Below are positions 1 to 7,608 of a stretch of 17,174 bases of DNA, piece after piece. Numbering within the stretch: the stretch's first letter is position 1; the number at the start of each line of letters is the position of its first letter. The position numbers were made by a program, and so were the translations under genes. The stretch covers positions 56,766-73,939 of the forward strand of contig QKYT01000597.1 in assembly GCA_003550305.1 (NCBI GenBank). Direction: 5' to 3'. The stretch is from Glomus cerebriforme. Lineage: Eukaryota; Glomeromycota; Glomeromycetes; Glomerales; Glomeraceae. The notes under the pieces were generated by a model that worked only from the letters and a program-made list of their open reading frames with translations, searched no databases and was not told the origin of the DNA.

Positions 1-121
1 TCTTAAAATTATAGTAATAATATTATAATAGTATTATTAGTATTCAAAAAAATATACAATTTATTACAAACTTTCAATTTTAAACATTAATTATTTAATT
101 AATGAATTAATAACTAAATTT

Positions 122-300
122 TTATAAACCTATAAATACTTTTTGTGACATTTTTTCATCAACTTCATTAAGAGGAGAGAGAGAAAGACCGGAATTAAAT
201 AATTCTACACTAGATTGTCGTAAACGTTGTCTTTTTTTAGTATTCCAAATGTTTTTGAGATCATTTNGTAAATGGAATTTACCATAAATTTTTTGAATTT
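122..300 (-). CDS. Orphan 3'-terminal exon of an unidentified gene
   Basis: Read on the minus strand, a splice acceptor (AACTAG at about 301-306) is followed by 58 clean sense codons and a TAA at 122-124. The peptide contains IYGKFHL, NDLKNIWN, a basic KKRQRLRQ stretch, then ELFNSGLSLSPLNEVDEK and ends in VFIGL. The composition (charged residues, mixed codons, one Trp) looks like real coding sequence rather than A+T-rich noise. The frame is closed by TAA just upstream and there is no early ATG, so this is best read as a last exon entered in phase 1. One ambiguous base (n at 267) falls in a codon CNA. No upstream exon is visible: the adjacent sequence is the 3' end of the first GST gene, in a different frame. 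It may be a remnant left at a duplication breakpoint, or the last exon of a gene whose other exons lie elsewhere. The family is not recognised. Confidence 0.55.
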
Positions 301-383
301 CTAGTTATTTAATTAATACATAATTAAAAATTAAATTACAGTCAAAAAAAATAACTATATTATATAAATTATTATTATATATA

Positions 384-1116
384 TTATTTAAGTTCAGCAA
401 CAACTTCTTTCCAACTTTCACGTTCGCTAATGTTCTTCCACCATCTAGCGACATTAGGACGTTTGGAGTCATTCCACAAATCACCATGGCCAGATGTAAT
501 AGAATAATAAGTATAAGGATAATGATGAAGATCAGCTAGGGAAAATTCACCAGTTAAGTAATCTTTACCCTCCAATAATTTTTCATAAACATCTAAAACT
601 TTATTTATTTCTTCGCGAGCCTCCTTAACAATTTCTGGATCAGGACTACCTCCACGGAATTTCGTGAATACTTCTTGCGCAACCAATTTGGTTACGGGAC
701 CATTATAATAAGAGATTTCTACTGAAATGAATTGTTCCACCAAAGCGGCTTTTTGTACGTCAGAAGGAATAAGAACGGTGGAATTTTTGGTTCCTTGATA
801 TTTGTTTACCAAATAACGAGTAATTGCGCGAGATTCGTAAAGTTGAAATCCGTCATCGATGAGAACAGGAATTTTTCCGCTGTAAAAAAAACACGAGATA
901 AATCAGTAACTGCTGTGAAGTGCAAATATTTCAGATAAAGAAAGAAAGAAAAGATTTAACTTACAAAGGATGTTTAGTAGCTAAATATTCTGGAGTTTTG
1001 ATATCTGCGAAGGTAGCTGGTGGAGTGATTTCATAAGGAATTCCCAATTCTTTAAGAGTAGCAATTACCTTAAGAGTGCAAGTAGATTTAGCGAATCCGA
1101 TGATTTGAATAGTCAT
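384..1116 (-). CDS. Phi-like glutathione S-transferase, copy 1
   Basis: Conjugates glutathione to electrophilic substrates in the cytosol, by family knowledge; the substrate is unknown. Two exons, 965-1116 and 384-879, are joined across an 85-nt GT-AG intron (880-964) to give 215 aa, normal for a cytosolic GST. The N-terminal thioredoxin-like half starts MTIQIIGFAKSTCT; Ser11 sits where phi-class enzymes carry the catalytic Ser. HPFGKIPVL (49-57) holds the cis-Pro loop (IPV), and ESRAI (66-70) is the glutathione gamma-glutamyl contact. The helical C-terminal half contains the N-capping box FSLAD (163-167). The start is fixed by a context, CGTAAAAATGACTATTCAA, that is identical in all four GST copies of the window. 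It is the leftmost member of a tandem array and is most like copy 2 in distal exon 2, but like copy 3 in its intron. Conserved promoter blocks lie upstream (1202-1440). Confidence 0.95.
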
Positions 1117-1201
1117 TTTTACGAATTTTTTATTTATTTATAAGTTTGTTTCTTTAATAAATTTATTATTTCTTAATTGATGAAAATCAATAGGAATTTT
1201 T

Positions 1202-1217
1202 GGATCATATTTATAAC
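1202..1217 (-). promoter_or_regulatory. TATA-like box of GST copy 1
   Basis: On the gene strand this reads GTTATAAATATGATCC, 86-101 nt upstream of the ATG. The same block, with one base changed, precedes GST copies 2 and 3, and its core (TATAAATACGA) precedes copy 4. Conservation across diverged paralogues in an otherwise drifting A+T-rich flank supports a core promoter role. Confidence 0.6.
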
Positions 1218-1270
1218 AAATTTTAAAATAAATAAAATAAATGAATCCTTATAATCGAAGGAATTTTGGT

Positions 1271-1285
1271 TTGATTTCTAATCAA
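1271..1285 (-). promoter_or_regulatory. Palindromic promoter motif TTGATTTCTAATCAA, GST copy 1
   Basis: A perfect 6-bp inverted repeat, TTGATT and AATCAA, with a 3-bp spacer, 155 nt upstream of the ATG. The same motif occurs upstream of GST copies 2 and 3 at nearly the same distance. It is probably a binding site for a dimeric or homeodomain-type factor; the factor cannot be named from sequence. Confidence 0.45.
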
Positions 1286-1421
1286 AAGCAGAATTAGTAA
1301 TTTAATTTGAATTATTAAGCAAAATGTTCTTTTCATTGTTGTTGTTAATTTATTTGCGAAAGCAATGTCGTTACACAGTTCATACAAACATTTTTCATAG
1401 TTTGGCCGGGTCTTTTTCGGG

Positions 1422-1440
1422 CCGGAAAAATAATTATCCG
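1422..1440 (-). promoter_or_regulatory. Distal conserved GST promoter block, copy 1
   Basis: On the plus strand CCGGAAAAATAATTATCCG, a G+C-capped block in very A+T-rich DNA, about 310 nt upstream of the ATG. Related blocks lie upstream of copy 2 (3554-3571) and copy 3 (6267-6284), each followed by TCGGAT(G/A)A. In copy 1 the following sequence forms a perfect 14-bp palindrome, TCCGATGCATCGGA (1452-1465), and then a 12-bp palindrome, TACAGTACTGTA (1471-1482). Likely an upstream regulatory site. Confidence 0.4.
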
Positions 1441-1784
1441 TCATCTCGACGTCCGATGCATCGGATAATGTACAGTACTGTATATTTTATAATTTTCTTG
1501 CTGCTTAAATGGACTAATGAAAACGAAATACAAGAGAAATGGGAACAAAAAAATTGGAAAGTGACGATATGCAGTAAAATAATATATATATATTTATTTA
1601 TTTATTTAAATTTATTAAAATATTATAAATGTTAAATATTTTCGATGACTTACTTTTTGACCCGCATAATATGTTACACAATAAGCTGGTCGAAGAAACA
1701 ACACCAGGAGGTAATATTTGCTCCCTGTTTTCCAAACACTAAACACTAATTGATTGACTATTTCATTACCACCAAAATCTTTAC

Positions 1785-1960
1785 CTGTTGTGCCATGTAA
1801 CTTCCTGAATCATTAAGTCGAGAACATGTAATTATAATTGTATCATTATTTATGGGATTTGATGGCAATTTATTGTGTATGCACTGCTCTAATTTTCAAA
1901 TTCATTTCATTTAAAAATATCGTCAAAATTAAATCATATTATTTTTAACGTACCGCTATT
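1785..1960 (-). pseudogene. Strongly decayed remnant related to the secreted-protein unit
   Basis: Between GST copies 1 and 2 no gene is visible. Short blocks here resemble the relic between copies 2 and 3: CATGTAATTATAATTGTATC (1826-1845) against a related stretch near 3960-3985, GCACTGCTCTAAT (1879-1891) against 4068-4080, and AAATATCGTCAAAATTAAAT (1915-1934) against 4248-4262. The order is kept. I infer a second, older remnant of the same duplicated unit, with no coding capacity left. The evidence is visual alignment only. Confidence 0.3.
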
Positions 1961-1995
1961 TGCATCTTTACGTGATATCATAGATTTATTTTTCG

Positions 1996-2439
1996 AAGTG
2001 AGGATTATTTTACCGCAGTGACGTGTTATTTTACAAAAAATATATATATATTTGCGATTCCTTCCCGTTTAATATAATGACCTCTTGAAAAACATGGTAA
2101 TTTATAGTAACTGGCACCAAATGTCCAAATCAAGTACTGACAACGATCATGGGCCAACTATTGGTTGTGCGGAAAAATTACAGAATCTTGAAATACGGAT
2201 CAACTCTTTTACATGTACAGTATTTATGAATGACAAAATGAGATTCTCATTCAATAATGGTTGATCAATTGATTTTACGAATTCAATAATGACCATTGTG
2301 TAACTTAATAATAACATTCATAAATTTATGGATTCACTAATCAATATTTAATATATTTATTTAATCAATATTAATACATAATTGAGAAGAATTTAAAATA
2401 AAGTACAATATTAAAAAAAAAATGATATTATATCATAAA
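1996..2439 (-). repeat. Duplicated 3' flank of GST copy 2
   Basis: This non-coding stretch downstream of GST copy 2 matches 4776-5292 downstream of copy 3. Shared blocks include GTGACGTGTTA, GATCAACTCTTTTA and an almost unbroken match across ACGAATTCAATAATGACC and the following ATTGTGTAACTTAATAATA. It shows that the duplication unit extended about 450 bp past the GST stop codon. The equivalent flank is missing downstream of copy 1. Confidence 0.8.
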
Positions 2440-3170
2440 CTATTGTTTAAGTTCATCGACTATCTTTTTCCAACTTTCACGTTCACTAATGTTCTTCCAC
2501 CATCTAGCGACATTAGGACGTTTAGGATCATTCCATAAATCATCATGACCAGTAGCAACAGAATAATGAGTATAAGGACAATGAAGAACATCAGCTAAAG
2601 AAAATTCGCCAGTTAAGTAATCTTTACCCTCCAATATTTTTTCATAAACATCTAAGACTTTATTGATTTCTTCGCGAGCCTCCTTAACAATTTCTGGATC
2701 GGGACTACCTCCACGGAGTTTCGTGAATACTTCTTGTGCAACCAATTTGGATACAGGACCATCATAATAAGAGGTTTCTACTGAGATAAATTGTTCTACC
2801 AAAGCGGCTTTTTGAACGTCAGAAGGAATAAGAACGGTGGAATTTTTGGTTCCTTGATATTTATTTATCAAATAACGAGTAATTGCGCGAGATTCGTAAA
2901 GTCGAAACCCGTCATCGATTAGAACAGGAATTTTTCCGCTGTAAAAAAAAACGCGAGCGAGAAAAGTATAATTTAGTCATTGTGAATGCAAATAAGAAAA
3001 GAAAAAAAAATTACTTACAAAGGATGTTTGGTAGCTAAATATTCTGGAGTTTTGATATCTTCGAATTTAGCTGGTTGAGTGACTTCATAAGGAATTCCCA
3101 ATTCTTTGAGAACAGCGGTTACTTTAAGAGTGTAAGCAGATTTAGCGAATCCGATGATTTGAATAGTCAT
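2440..3170 (-). CDS. Phi-like glutathione S-transferase, copy 2
   Basis: A cytosolic glutathione-conjugating enzyme by family; substrate unknown. Exons 3019-3170 and 2440-2938 are joined across an 80-nt GT-AG intron (2939-3018) and encode 216 aa. MTIQIIGFAKSAYT at the N-terminus places Ser11 at the phi-class catalytic position. HPFGKIPVL carries the cis-Pro loop and ESRAI the glutathione contact. The C-terminal half has EFSLAD, the conserved GST N-capping box, and ends in DELKQ. The intron splits the Phe codon of HPF in phase 2, as in the other three copies. Protein sequence from about residue 75 onward is very close to copy 1, while its intron is unlike those of copies 1 and 3. The start context is the same CGTAAAAATG. 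TATA-like and palindromic promoter motifs are at 3264-3279 and 3327-3341. Confidence 0.95.
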
Positions 3171-3263
3171 TTTTACGGAAAAAAAAAGATTATTATTGTT
3201 TTTTATAAATTTATATAGATTTGTTTCTTATGTTTTATTTCTTATTGATGAAGAGGAATTTTG

Positions 3264-3279
3264 GGATCGTATTTATAAC
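3264..3279 (-). promoter_or_regulatory. TATA-like box of GST copy 2
   Basis: Gene-strand GTTATAAATACGATCC, 94-109 nt upstream of the ATG; identical to the block before copy 3 and one base from that before copy 1. Confidence 0.6.
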
Positions 3280-3326
3280 AAAAATCTTTTGTTGAAATGA
3301 ATCCTTTTCATCGAAGGAATTTTGAT

Positions 3327-3341
3327 TTGATTTCTAATCAA
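3327..3341 (-). promoter_or_regulatory. Palindromic promoter motif, GST copy 2
   Basis: TTGATTTCTAATCAA, 157 nt upstream of the ATG, inside a 19-bp stretch (3326-3344) identical to copy 1. See the copy 1 entry for the symmetry. Confidence 0.45.
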
Positions 3342-3553
3342 AAGTAGGATTAGTAATCTTTTTACTGTTTTAGGGTAATTTTGAATTATAAATGTGATTT
3401 GAATTATTAAGCAACATTTTATTATTAAGCAACGTTTTCTTTTCTTTGTTGTTATTGATTTGCGAAAGTAAATAAGCGTTACACCAAATATACTAAATAT
3501 GGGCATGTAAGCGTAGCCGGAATTTGGCCGGTATTGAATGGGGTCTTTTCGGA

Positions 3554-3571
3554 CCGGAGAAATAATCATCC
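3554..3571 (-). promoter_or_regulatory. Distal conserved GST promoter block, copy 2
   Basis: Plus-strand CCGGAGAAATAATCATCC followed by GGGTCGGATGACG, about 385 nt upstream of the ATG. It corresponds to 1422-1440 of copy 1 and 6267-6284 of copy 3. The minus-strand open frame that crosses this region (3273-3575) exists because the promoter DNA is duplicated and is not called a gene. Confidence 0.4.
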
Positions 3572-3833
3572 TCATTCAATGGGTCGGATGACGATCTAAT
3601 TTTCACTTTTTTTTTTTACACGAGCCACTAATTGAAATGCCATAATCTTAAAATAAAAAATTTCTTCAAAATTAGCATATTTGAACTCTTAAATGGATTG
3701 ACAAAAACGAATTTCAAGTAAAGAGGAACGAGAACAGCAAAATTGGAAACGATAATATAAAAAATGAAATAAAAAGAAAACTTTTTTTTTTAATATAACA
3801 TATATAAGTTCATTGACACCTCATTCTATCTCA

Positions 3834-4075
3834 TACAATATGTGATATCGAATTAATAATAATGCAAATAATGATTATTGAATGAAGAAAATTATCATTA
3901 CACGATAAGGTCACAAATTATAAACAGTTTATTAGTCAGGTTACTAAGAACAGATAGCATGTCACAGAATTTATAATCGTATCAATATGAGATAATTTTC
4001 ATTACCATAAAAATCGCCAAGTCCGAAATCCGCCTCATCGGAAATAAGTGGAAATAAGTTTAATGTGTCACTGCT
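3834..4075 (-). pseudogene. Relic of the secreted-protein gene between GST copies 2 and 3
   Basis: Non-coding today, but colinear with the intact secreted-protein gene at 6526-7077. The block at 3834-3877 matches 6521-6564, which spans the last codons of that gene, at roughly 86 percent by eye, including the run GAATTAATAATAATGC. At 4012-4040 the sequence ATCGCCAAGTCCGAAATCC matches 6957-6980, which encodes the KGGLPGLVD segment after the signal peptide. Most of the central region is deleted and no open frame is left. The 5' flank is also shared: 4081-4112 and 4240-4311 match 7187-7340. This shows that a GST plus secreted-protein unit was duplicated and that this copy of the second gene decayed. 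Confidence 0.6.
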
Positions 4076-4311
4076 TTAATATCATATTCTTTTTATAAAT
4101 ATTTTTTCTTAGTAGATTACATATTCTATATAGATTATGTACACAGGATTGACGGGAGAGGATTTACTACGCAATCTTCTGCGAGTTTCAATATTCATGA
4201 TTATCGGTTAAAATCCAAGTGATATGAAATGACACACTTAGAAATATCGAAATATCGTCAAAATCATGAAAACGTTATAATTAATTAATCATACATAAAA
4301 TTAAATGATCT

Positions 4312-4775
4312 ATTGCGGATTATCGAATGCCACGTGATCTGAGGATTAACACGATTATTGGATATAACAGATAAGTCATTTTCTCCATGATATCATACAC
4401 AATGACACAATAATATACGCGAAAAATGTTCGATACTCACATAGGACATTATTATTATCATTTAGTCATATAGGCTCATATTAAACATCCTATCCATTTG
4501 TTTTATACAATTAATAACATAACGTACAATAATTAATATATGATTTATAATAATTGTTTATAATAATTAAAAGTTACTGCATTTGTTAAAAACTTCTACG
4601 CTTCCTATAGATAAAAAGTATCAAAGAAAACCGTTAGAAACAAGTTCTTTAAATTCTCAAATAGAGATTGCGTAACAATTGCAACAAATCCAGGATTTAA
4701 TTGTCATGTAATCTCTATTTGAAAATAAACATTTATTATGCATTTTTTACGTTTATGTTATAGATTTTTTTTTTT
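4312..4775. other. Non-coding segment specific to the third GST unit
   Basis: A+T-rich sequence with no credible open frame and no counterpart between GST copies 1 and 2, where the shared flank resumes directly. Its one clear structure is the inverted repeat at 4658-4721. It is a candidate insertion, although no target-site duplication was established. Confidence 0.35.
4658..4721. repeat. Imperfect inverted repeat, hairpin-forming
   Basis: Arms 4658-4680 and 4699-4721 are inverted copies matching at 20 of 23 positions, around an 18-nt loop. Twelve consecutive outer bases (CAAATAGAGATT) pair perfectly. As RNA read on the plus strand, two of the three mismatches become G-U wobbles. It could be a small foldback element, a MITE fragment or a structured transcript; the sequence does not decide. 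Confidence 0.6.
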
Positions 4776-5292
4776 GAAGTGAGGGTTATTTTTACCACTA
4801 GGAATATAGCATCTTAATAAATGCATAATATACTGTACTATGTGGGTGAGTGACGTGTTAATTTTCGAAAAAAAATAATATATTTACGATTTCTTCTCTT
4901 ATTTAATATAGTGACCTTTTTTGGAAAAAAAATGGAATTTTTAGGTCGGTAAGGCACCAAATCAAGTCTTGAAACAACTACACTTCTACGAGTTCTACGG
5001 GTATACCGTTAATTAGCATATTTTCCGGTATCGATCGACAATAATTTCCGAGTCTCGTTACGAAGATCTTGAAATACAGATCAACTCTTTTATATGTATT
5101 TATATATAAACAATGAAATTCAATATTCAATAACGGTTGATCAGTTGACATTCATTTTACGAATTCAATAATGACCATTGTGTAACTTAATAATAATTTA
5201 TTATAATCAATATTTAATATATTTATTTAATAAATATTTATATATAATTATACAGTATACTGTAATTGAGAAGAATTTAATAAAGTACAAGT
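4776..5292 (-). repeat. Duplicated 3' flank of GST copy 3
   Basis: Matches 1996-2439 downstream of copy 2, with two insertions relative to it. About 50 bp at 4799-4848 lie between TTACCAC and AGTGACGTG, and a short insert near 5247-5265 contains the perfect palindrome TACAGTATACTGTA (5251-5264). Confidence 0.8.
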
Positions 5293-6046
5293 TTAATATA
5301 CTATATCACCAGGTATGTTTTCAAGTTCATAAATAATCTTTTTCCAACTTTCACGTTCACTCATGTTCTTCCACCATCTAGCGACATTAGGACGTTTGGG
5401 ATCATTCCATAAATCATCATAACCAGTAGTAACACAATAATAAGGACAATGCAAAAGATCAGCTAAAGAAAATTCACCAGTTAAGTAATCTTTACCCTCC
5501 AATAATTTTTCATAAACATCTAGGACTTTACTAGTTTCTTCACGAGCCTCCTTAATAATTTCTGGATCAAGAGTACCTCCAAGGAAATTAGCGGATATTT
5601 CTTGTGTAATCAATTTGGCTACTGGAACATTATGATAAGATCTTCCTACTGAAATGAATTGTTCTACCAAAGCGGCTTTTTGTATGTCAGAAGGAATAAG
5701 AACGGTGGAATTTTTGGTTCCTTGATATTTATTTACCAAATAACGAGCAATTGCGTGAGACTCGTAAAGTTGAAATCCATCATCGATGAGAACAGGAATT
5801 TTTCCGCTATAAAAAAAAAACACGAGATATAAATATAAATCAGTAACTGCTGTTAAATGCAAATATTTCAGAGAAAGAAAGAAGATTTACTTACAAAGGA
5901 TGTTTGGTAGCTAAATATTCTGGAGTTTTGATATCTGCAAATTTATCTGGTATAATGATTTCATAAGGAATTCCCAATTCTAGAAGAGTACTGATTACTT
6001 TAAGAGTGTAACCAGATTGAATGTATCCGATGATTTGAATAGTCAT
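5293..6046 (-). CDS. Phi-like glutathione S-transferase, copy 3 (divergent)
   Basis: GST family enzyme acting on glutathione and an unknown electrophile. Exons 5895-6046 and 5293-5806 are joined across an 88-nt GT-AG intron (5807-5894) and encode 221 aa. Ser11 is kept within GYIQSGYT, as are HPFGKIPVL and the FSLAD capping box. It differs from copies 1 and 2 in three ways. ESRAI has become ESHAI, with His at position 68. Two residues are missing after LLHCPY in the substrate-side helical domain. The C-terminus is extended to ELENIPGDIVY. The middle of exon 2 (around GRSYHNVPVAKLITQEISAN) also carries clustered replacements. No frame break is seen, so the gene is probably functional with altered specificity; relaxed selection is the alternative. 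The intron is nearly the same as that of copy 1. Confidence 0.93.
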
Positions 6047-6163
6047 TTTTACGAAAGAATAATTTTTTTTTTTAAAAAAAATTTTTATAGATTTTTTTTT
6101 CTTTAAAAATTAAATTTATGTTTATTACTTTATTGATGAAAACAAATCAATAGGAATTTTTTG

Positions 6164-6179
6164 GGATCGTATTTATAAC
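6164..6179 (-). promoter_or_regulatory. TATA-like box of GST copy 3
   Basis: Gene-strand GTTATAAATACGATCC, 118-133 nt upstream of the ATG, identical to the copy 2 block. Confidence 0.6.
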
Positions 6180-6200
6180 GAAAAACTTTGGAATTTTTGG

Positions 6201-6215
6201 TTGATTTCTAATCAA
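6201..6215 (-). promoter_or_regulatory. Palindromic promoter motif, GST copy 3
   Basis: TTGATTTCTAATCAA, 155 nt upstream of the ATG. It is unchanged although the DNA between it and the TATA-like box has shrunk to about 22 bp, against about 50 bp in copies 1 and 2. Confidence 0.45.
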
Positions 6216-6266
6216 TTACTGTTTAGGGAATTTATTTGTCGAAAGTAAATGAATATGGGCAAATGA

Positions 6267-6284
6267 GGGAGAAATAATTATCCG
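6267..6284 (-). promoter_or_regulatory. Distal conserved GST promoter block, copy 3
   Basis: Plus-strand GGGAGAAATAATTATCCG, followed by TTCAATGGGTCGGATGATG at 6289-6307. It is the counterpart of 1422-1440 and 3554-3571. Confidence 0.4.
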
Positions 6285-6525
6285 AATGTTCAATGGGTCG
6301 GATGATGCCATTTCCATTCCGAATTAATTTTGTGAAATCCCAATAAAAAAAAATCCTTTCAAATACTATTTATATATATATACATATATTTATTTATTTA
6401 TTTTCAAATAGATAATAATTCTTACGTAAATATGCATAAGATAAATATATTATAATCGAATTAAATTGTAACAGACAAAAAAATAAACCATTTACATCAT
6501 CGAAAATTACACAATATTTTTAAAT

Positions 6526-7077
6526 TCATTCAATATATGATGTCAAATTAATAATAATGCTAATAACGATTAAAACTATAAAAGAAATTCCAAACACATA
6601 TTCATCATATGATGCCGAAGAAACTTTATCATTATAAGTTGTATAAGATGGTGAAGTTAAACTTGCACTAGTACTAACCGCACTAGGTTCACTAAGTTGA
6701 TTGGAAGTATAAGTACTACTAGCTTGAGGTTGTATTTGAGATTGTTGAGCTGGAACCGTACCATTACCAAGGTTAACAACCATAGGATTTTGAGGTATAC
6801 TTGGTCGTCCACTTGCACTATTCGATACGGGATGATGATTCAATACGGGATCAGGAAGTCCTATTTGAGGAAATTGTTGATTATCGCCACCCGGTAATTG
6901 AACGCCAGGAAATTTGCTTCCGTTTCCTAATTGATTGTCTAATCCATTATTACCGAGATCGACAAGTCCCGGAAGTCCGCCTTTACCCGTTGTTTGTGCG
7001 TTTGCCATATAACTTGCTATGATAATGTGAATCATTAAGACGTTTAAGACGAGAAAGAAATGATTATATCGCATCAT
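6526..7077 (-). CDS. Secreted or surface-anchored low-complexity protein
   Basis: No known family is recognised. The single-exon frame encodes 183 aa. Residues 1-27 form a signal peptide: MMRYNH, a hydrophobic core to about residue 23, and a likely cleavage after ANA before QTTG. Residues 28-100 are rich in Gly, Pro, Asn, Gln and Leu, with short LPG and LGNG repeats. Residues 110-158 are rich in Ser, Thr, Gln and Tyr, which suits O-glycosylation. N-glycosylation sequons are NGS (52-54) and NGT (105-107). A strongly hydrophobic stretch (161-178) ends the protein, followed by only TSYIE. This fits a type I membrane protein or a GPI-anchored wall protein; the few polar residues after the hydrophobic stretch make the GPI reading less certain. 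The predicted location is the cell surface. A TATA-like box lies at 7162-7169. A relic of the same gene sits between GST copies 2 and 3. Confidence 0.75.
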   Translation of the reverse strand: MMRYNHFFLVLNVLMIHIIIASYMANAQTTGKGGLPGLVDLGNNGLDNQLGNGSKFPGVQLPGGDNQQFPQIGLPDPVLNHHPVSNSASGRPSIPQNPMVVNLGNGTVPAQQSQIQPQASSTYTSNQLSEPSAVSTSASLTSPSYTTYNDKVSSASYDEYVFGISFIVLIVISIIINLTSYIE

Positions 7078-7161
7078 TATATGTTTATTGAAGAAATATA
7101 TTTTTTTTATGAAAGGATTCGTTTGAACTGAGATTTAAGTTTTGGATGTGTGTTTGAAATA

Positions 7162-7169
7162 TTTTTATA
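7162..7169 (-). promoter_or_regulatory. TATA-like box of the secreted-protein gene
   Basis: Gene-strand TATAAAAA, 85-92 nt upstream of the ATG, at a distance like that of the GST TATA-like boxes. It lies just outside the upstream segment shared with the relic (7183-7340). Confidence 0.4.
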
Positions 7170-7608
7170 AAAACGAGAACAGTAATTTCATATTCTTTTT
7201 ATAAATAATTTTTTTACATTAATATTGAAATTTTTTCTTAGAAATATCATCAAATTCATGAAAAACATTATAATTAGTTAATCATAAAAACAATATAAAA
7301 AAGCAACCATGATTCAATTTAAAAATTAAATGATTTAAATAATATAAATAAATAATTATATATATATTTGATCTCATCAAAAAAATAACATTAAAAATCA
7401 ATCAAAAGATATCTTTAAAAAAATCTTAAAAATTTATTAATGATAATGTTGCGTAATATTATTCCATATTAATATTTAAAAACCATATGTTAAATTCTTA
7501 ACGAATTAAAATAAATAATCTTAATAAATAATTTTTGCTTAAAATTGGTTAAAAAAAAATCAACCATATCATTATATCATTATATCATATATCATAATTT
7601 TAAAAAAA

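Noticed and set aside
1223..1444. 73-aa minus-strand frame upstream of GST copy 1, with a similar frame at 3273-3575 upstream of copy 2
   Set aside because: The likeness (both contain LLILLLIRNQ and KIPS) comes from duplicated promoter DNA. The frame is not kept in copy 3 and it overlaps conserved promoter motifs.
1324..1635. 103-aa plus-strand frame
   Set aside because: Runs through the GST copy 1 promoter and simple-sequence A+T DNA, with a tail of Ile, Tyr and Leu; no domain is visible.
6697..7022. Two plus-strand frames opposite the secreted-protein gene
   Set aside because: Antisense shadows of the minus-strand gene, which has a clear signal peptide and anchor.
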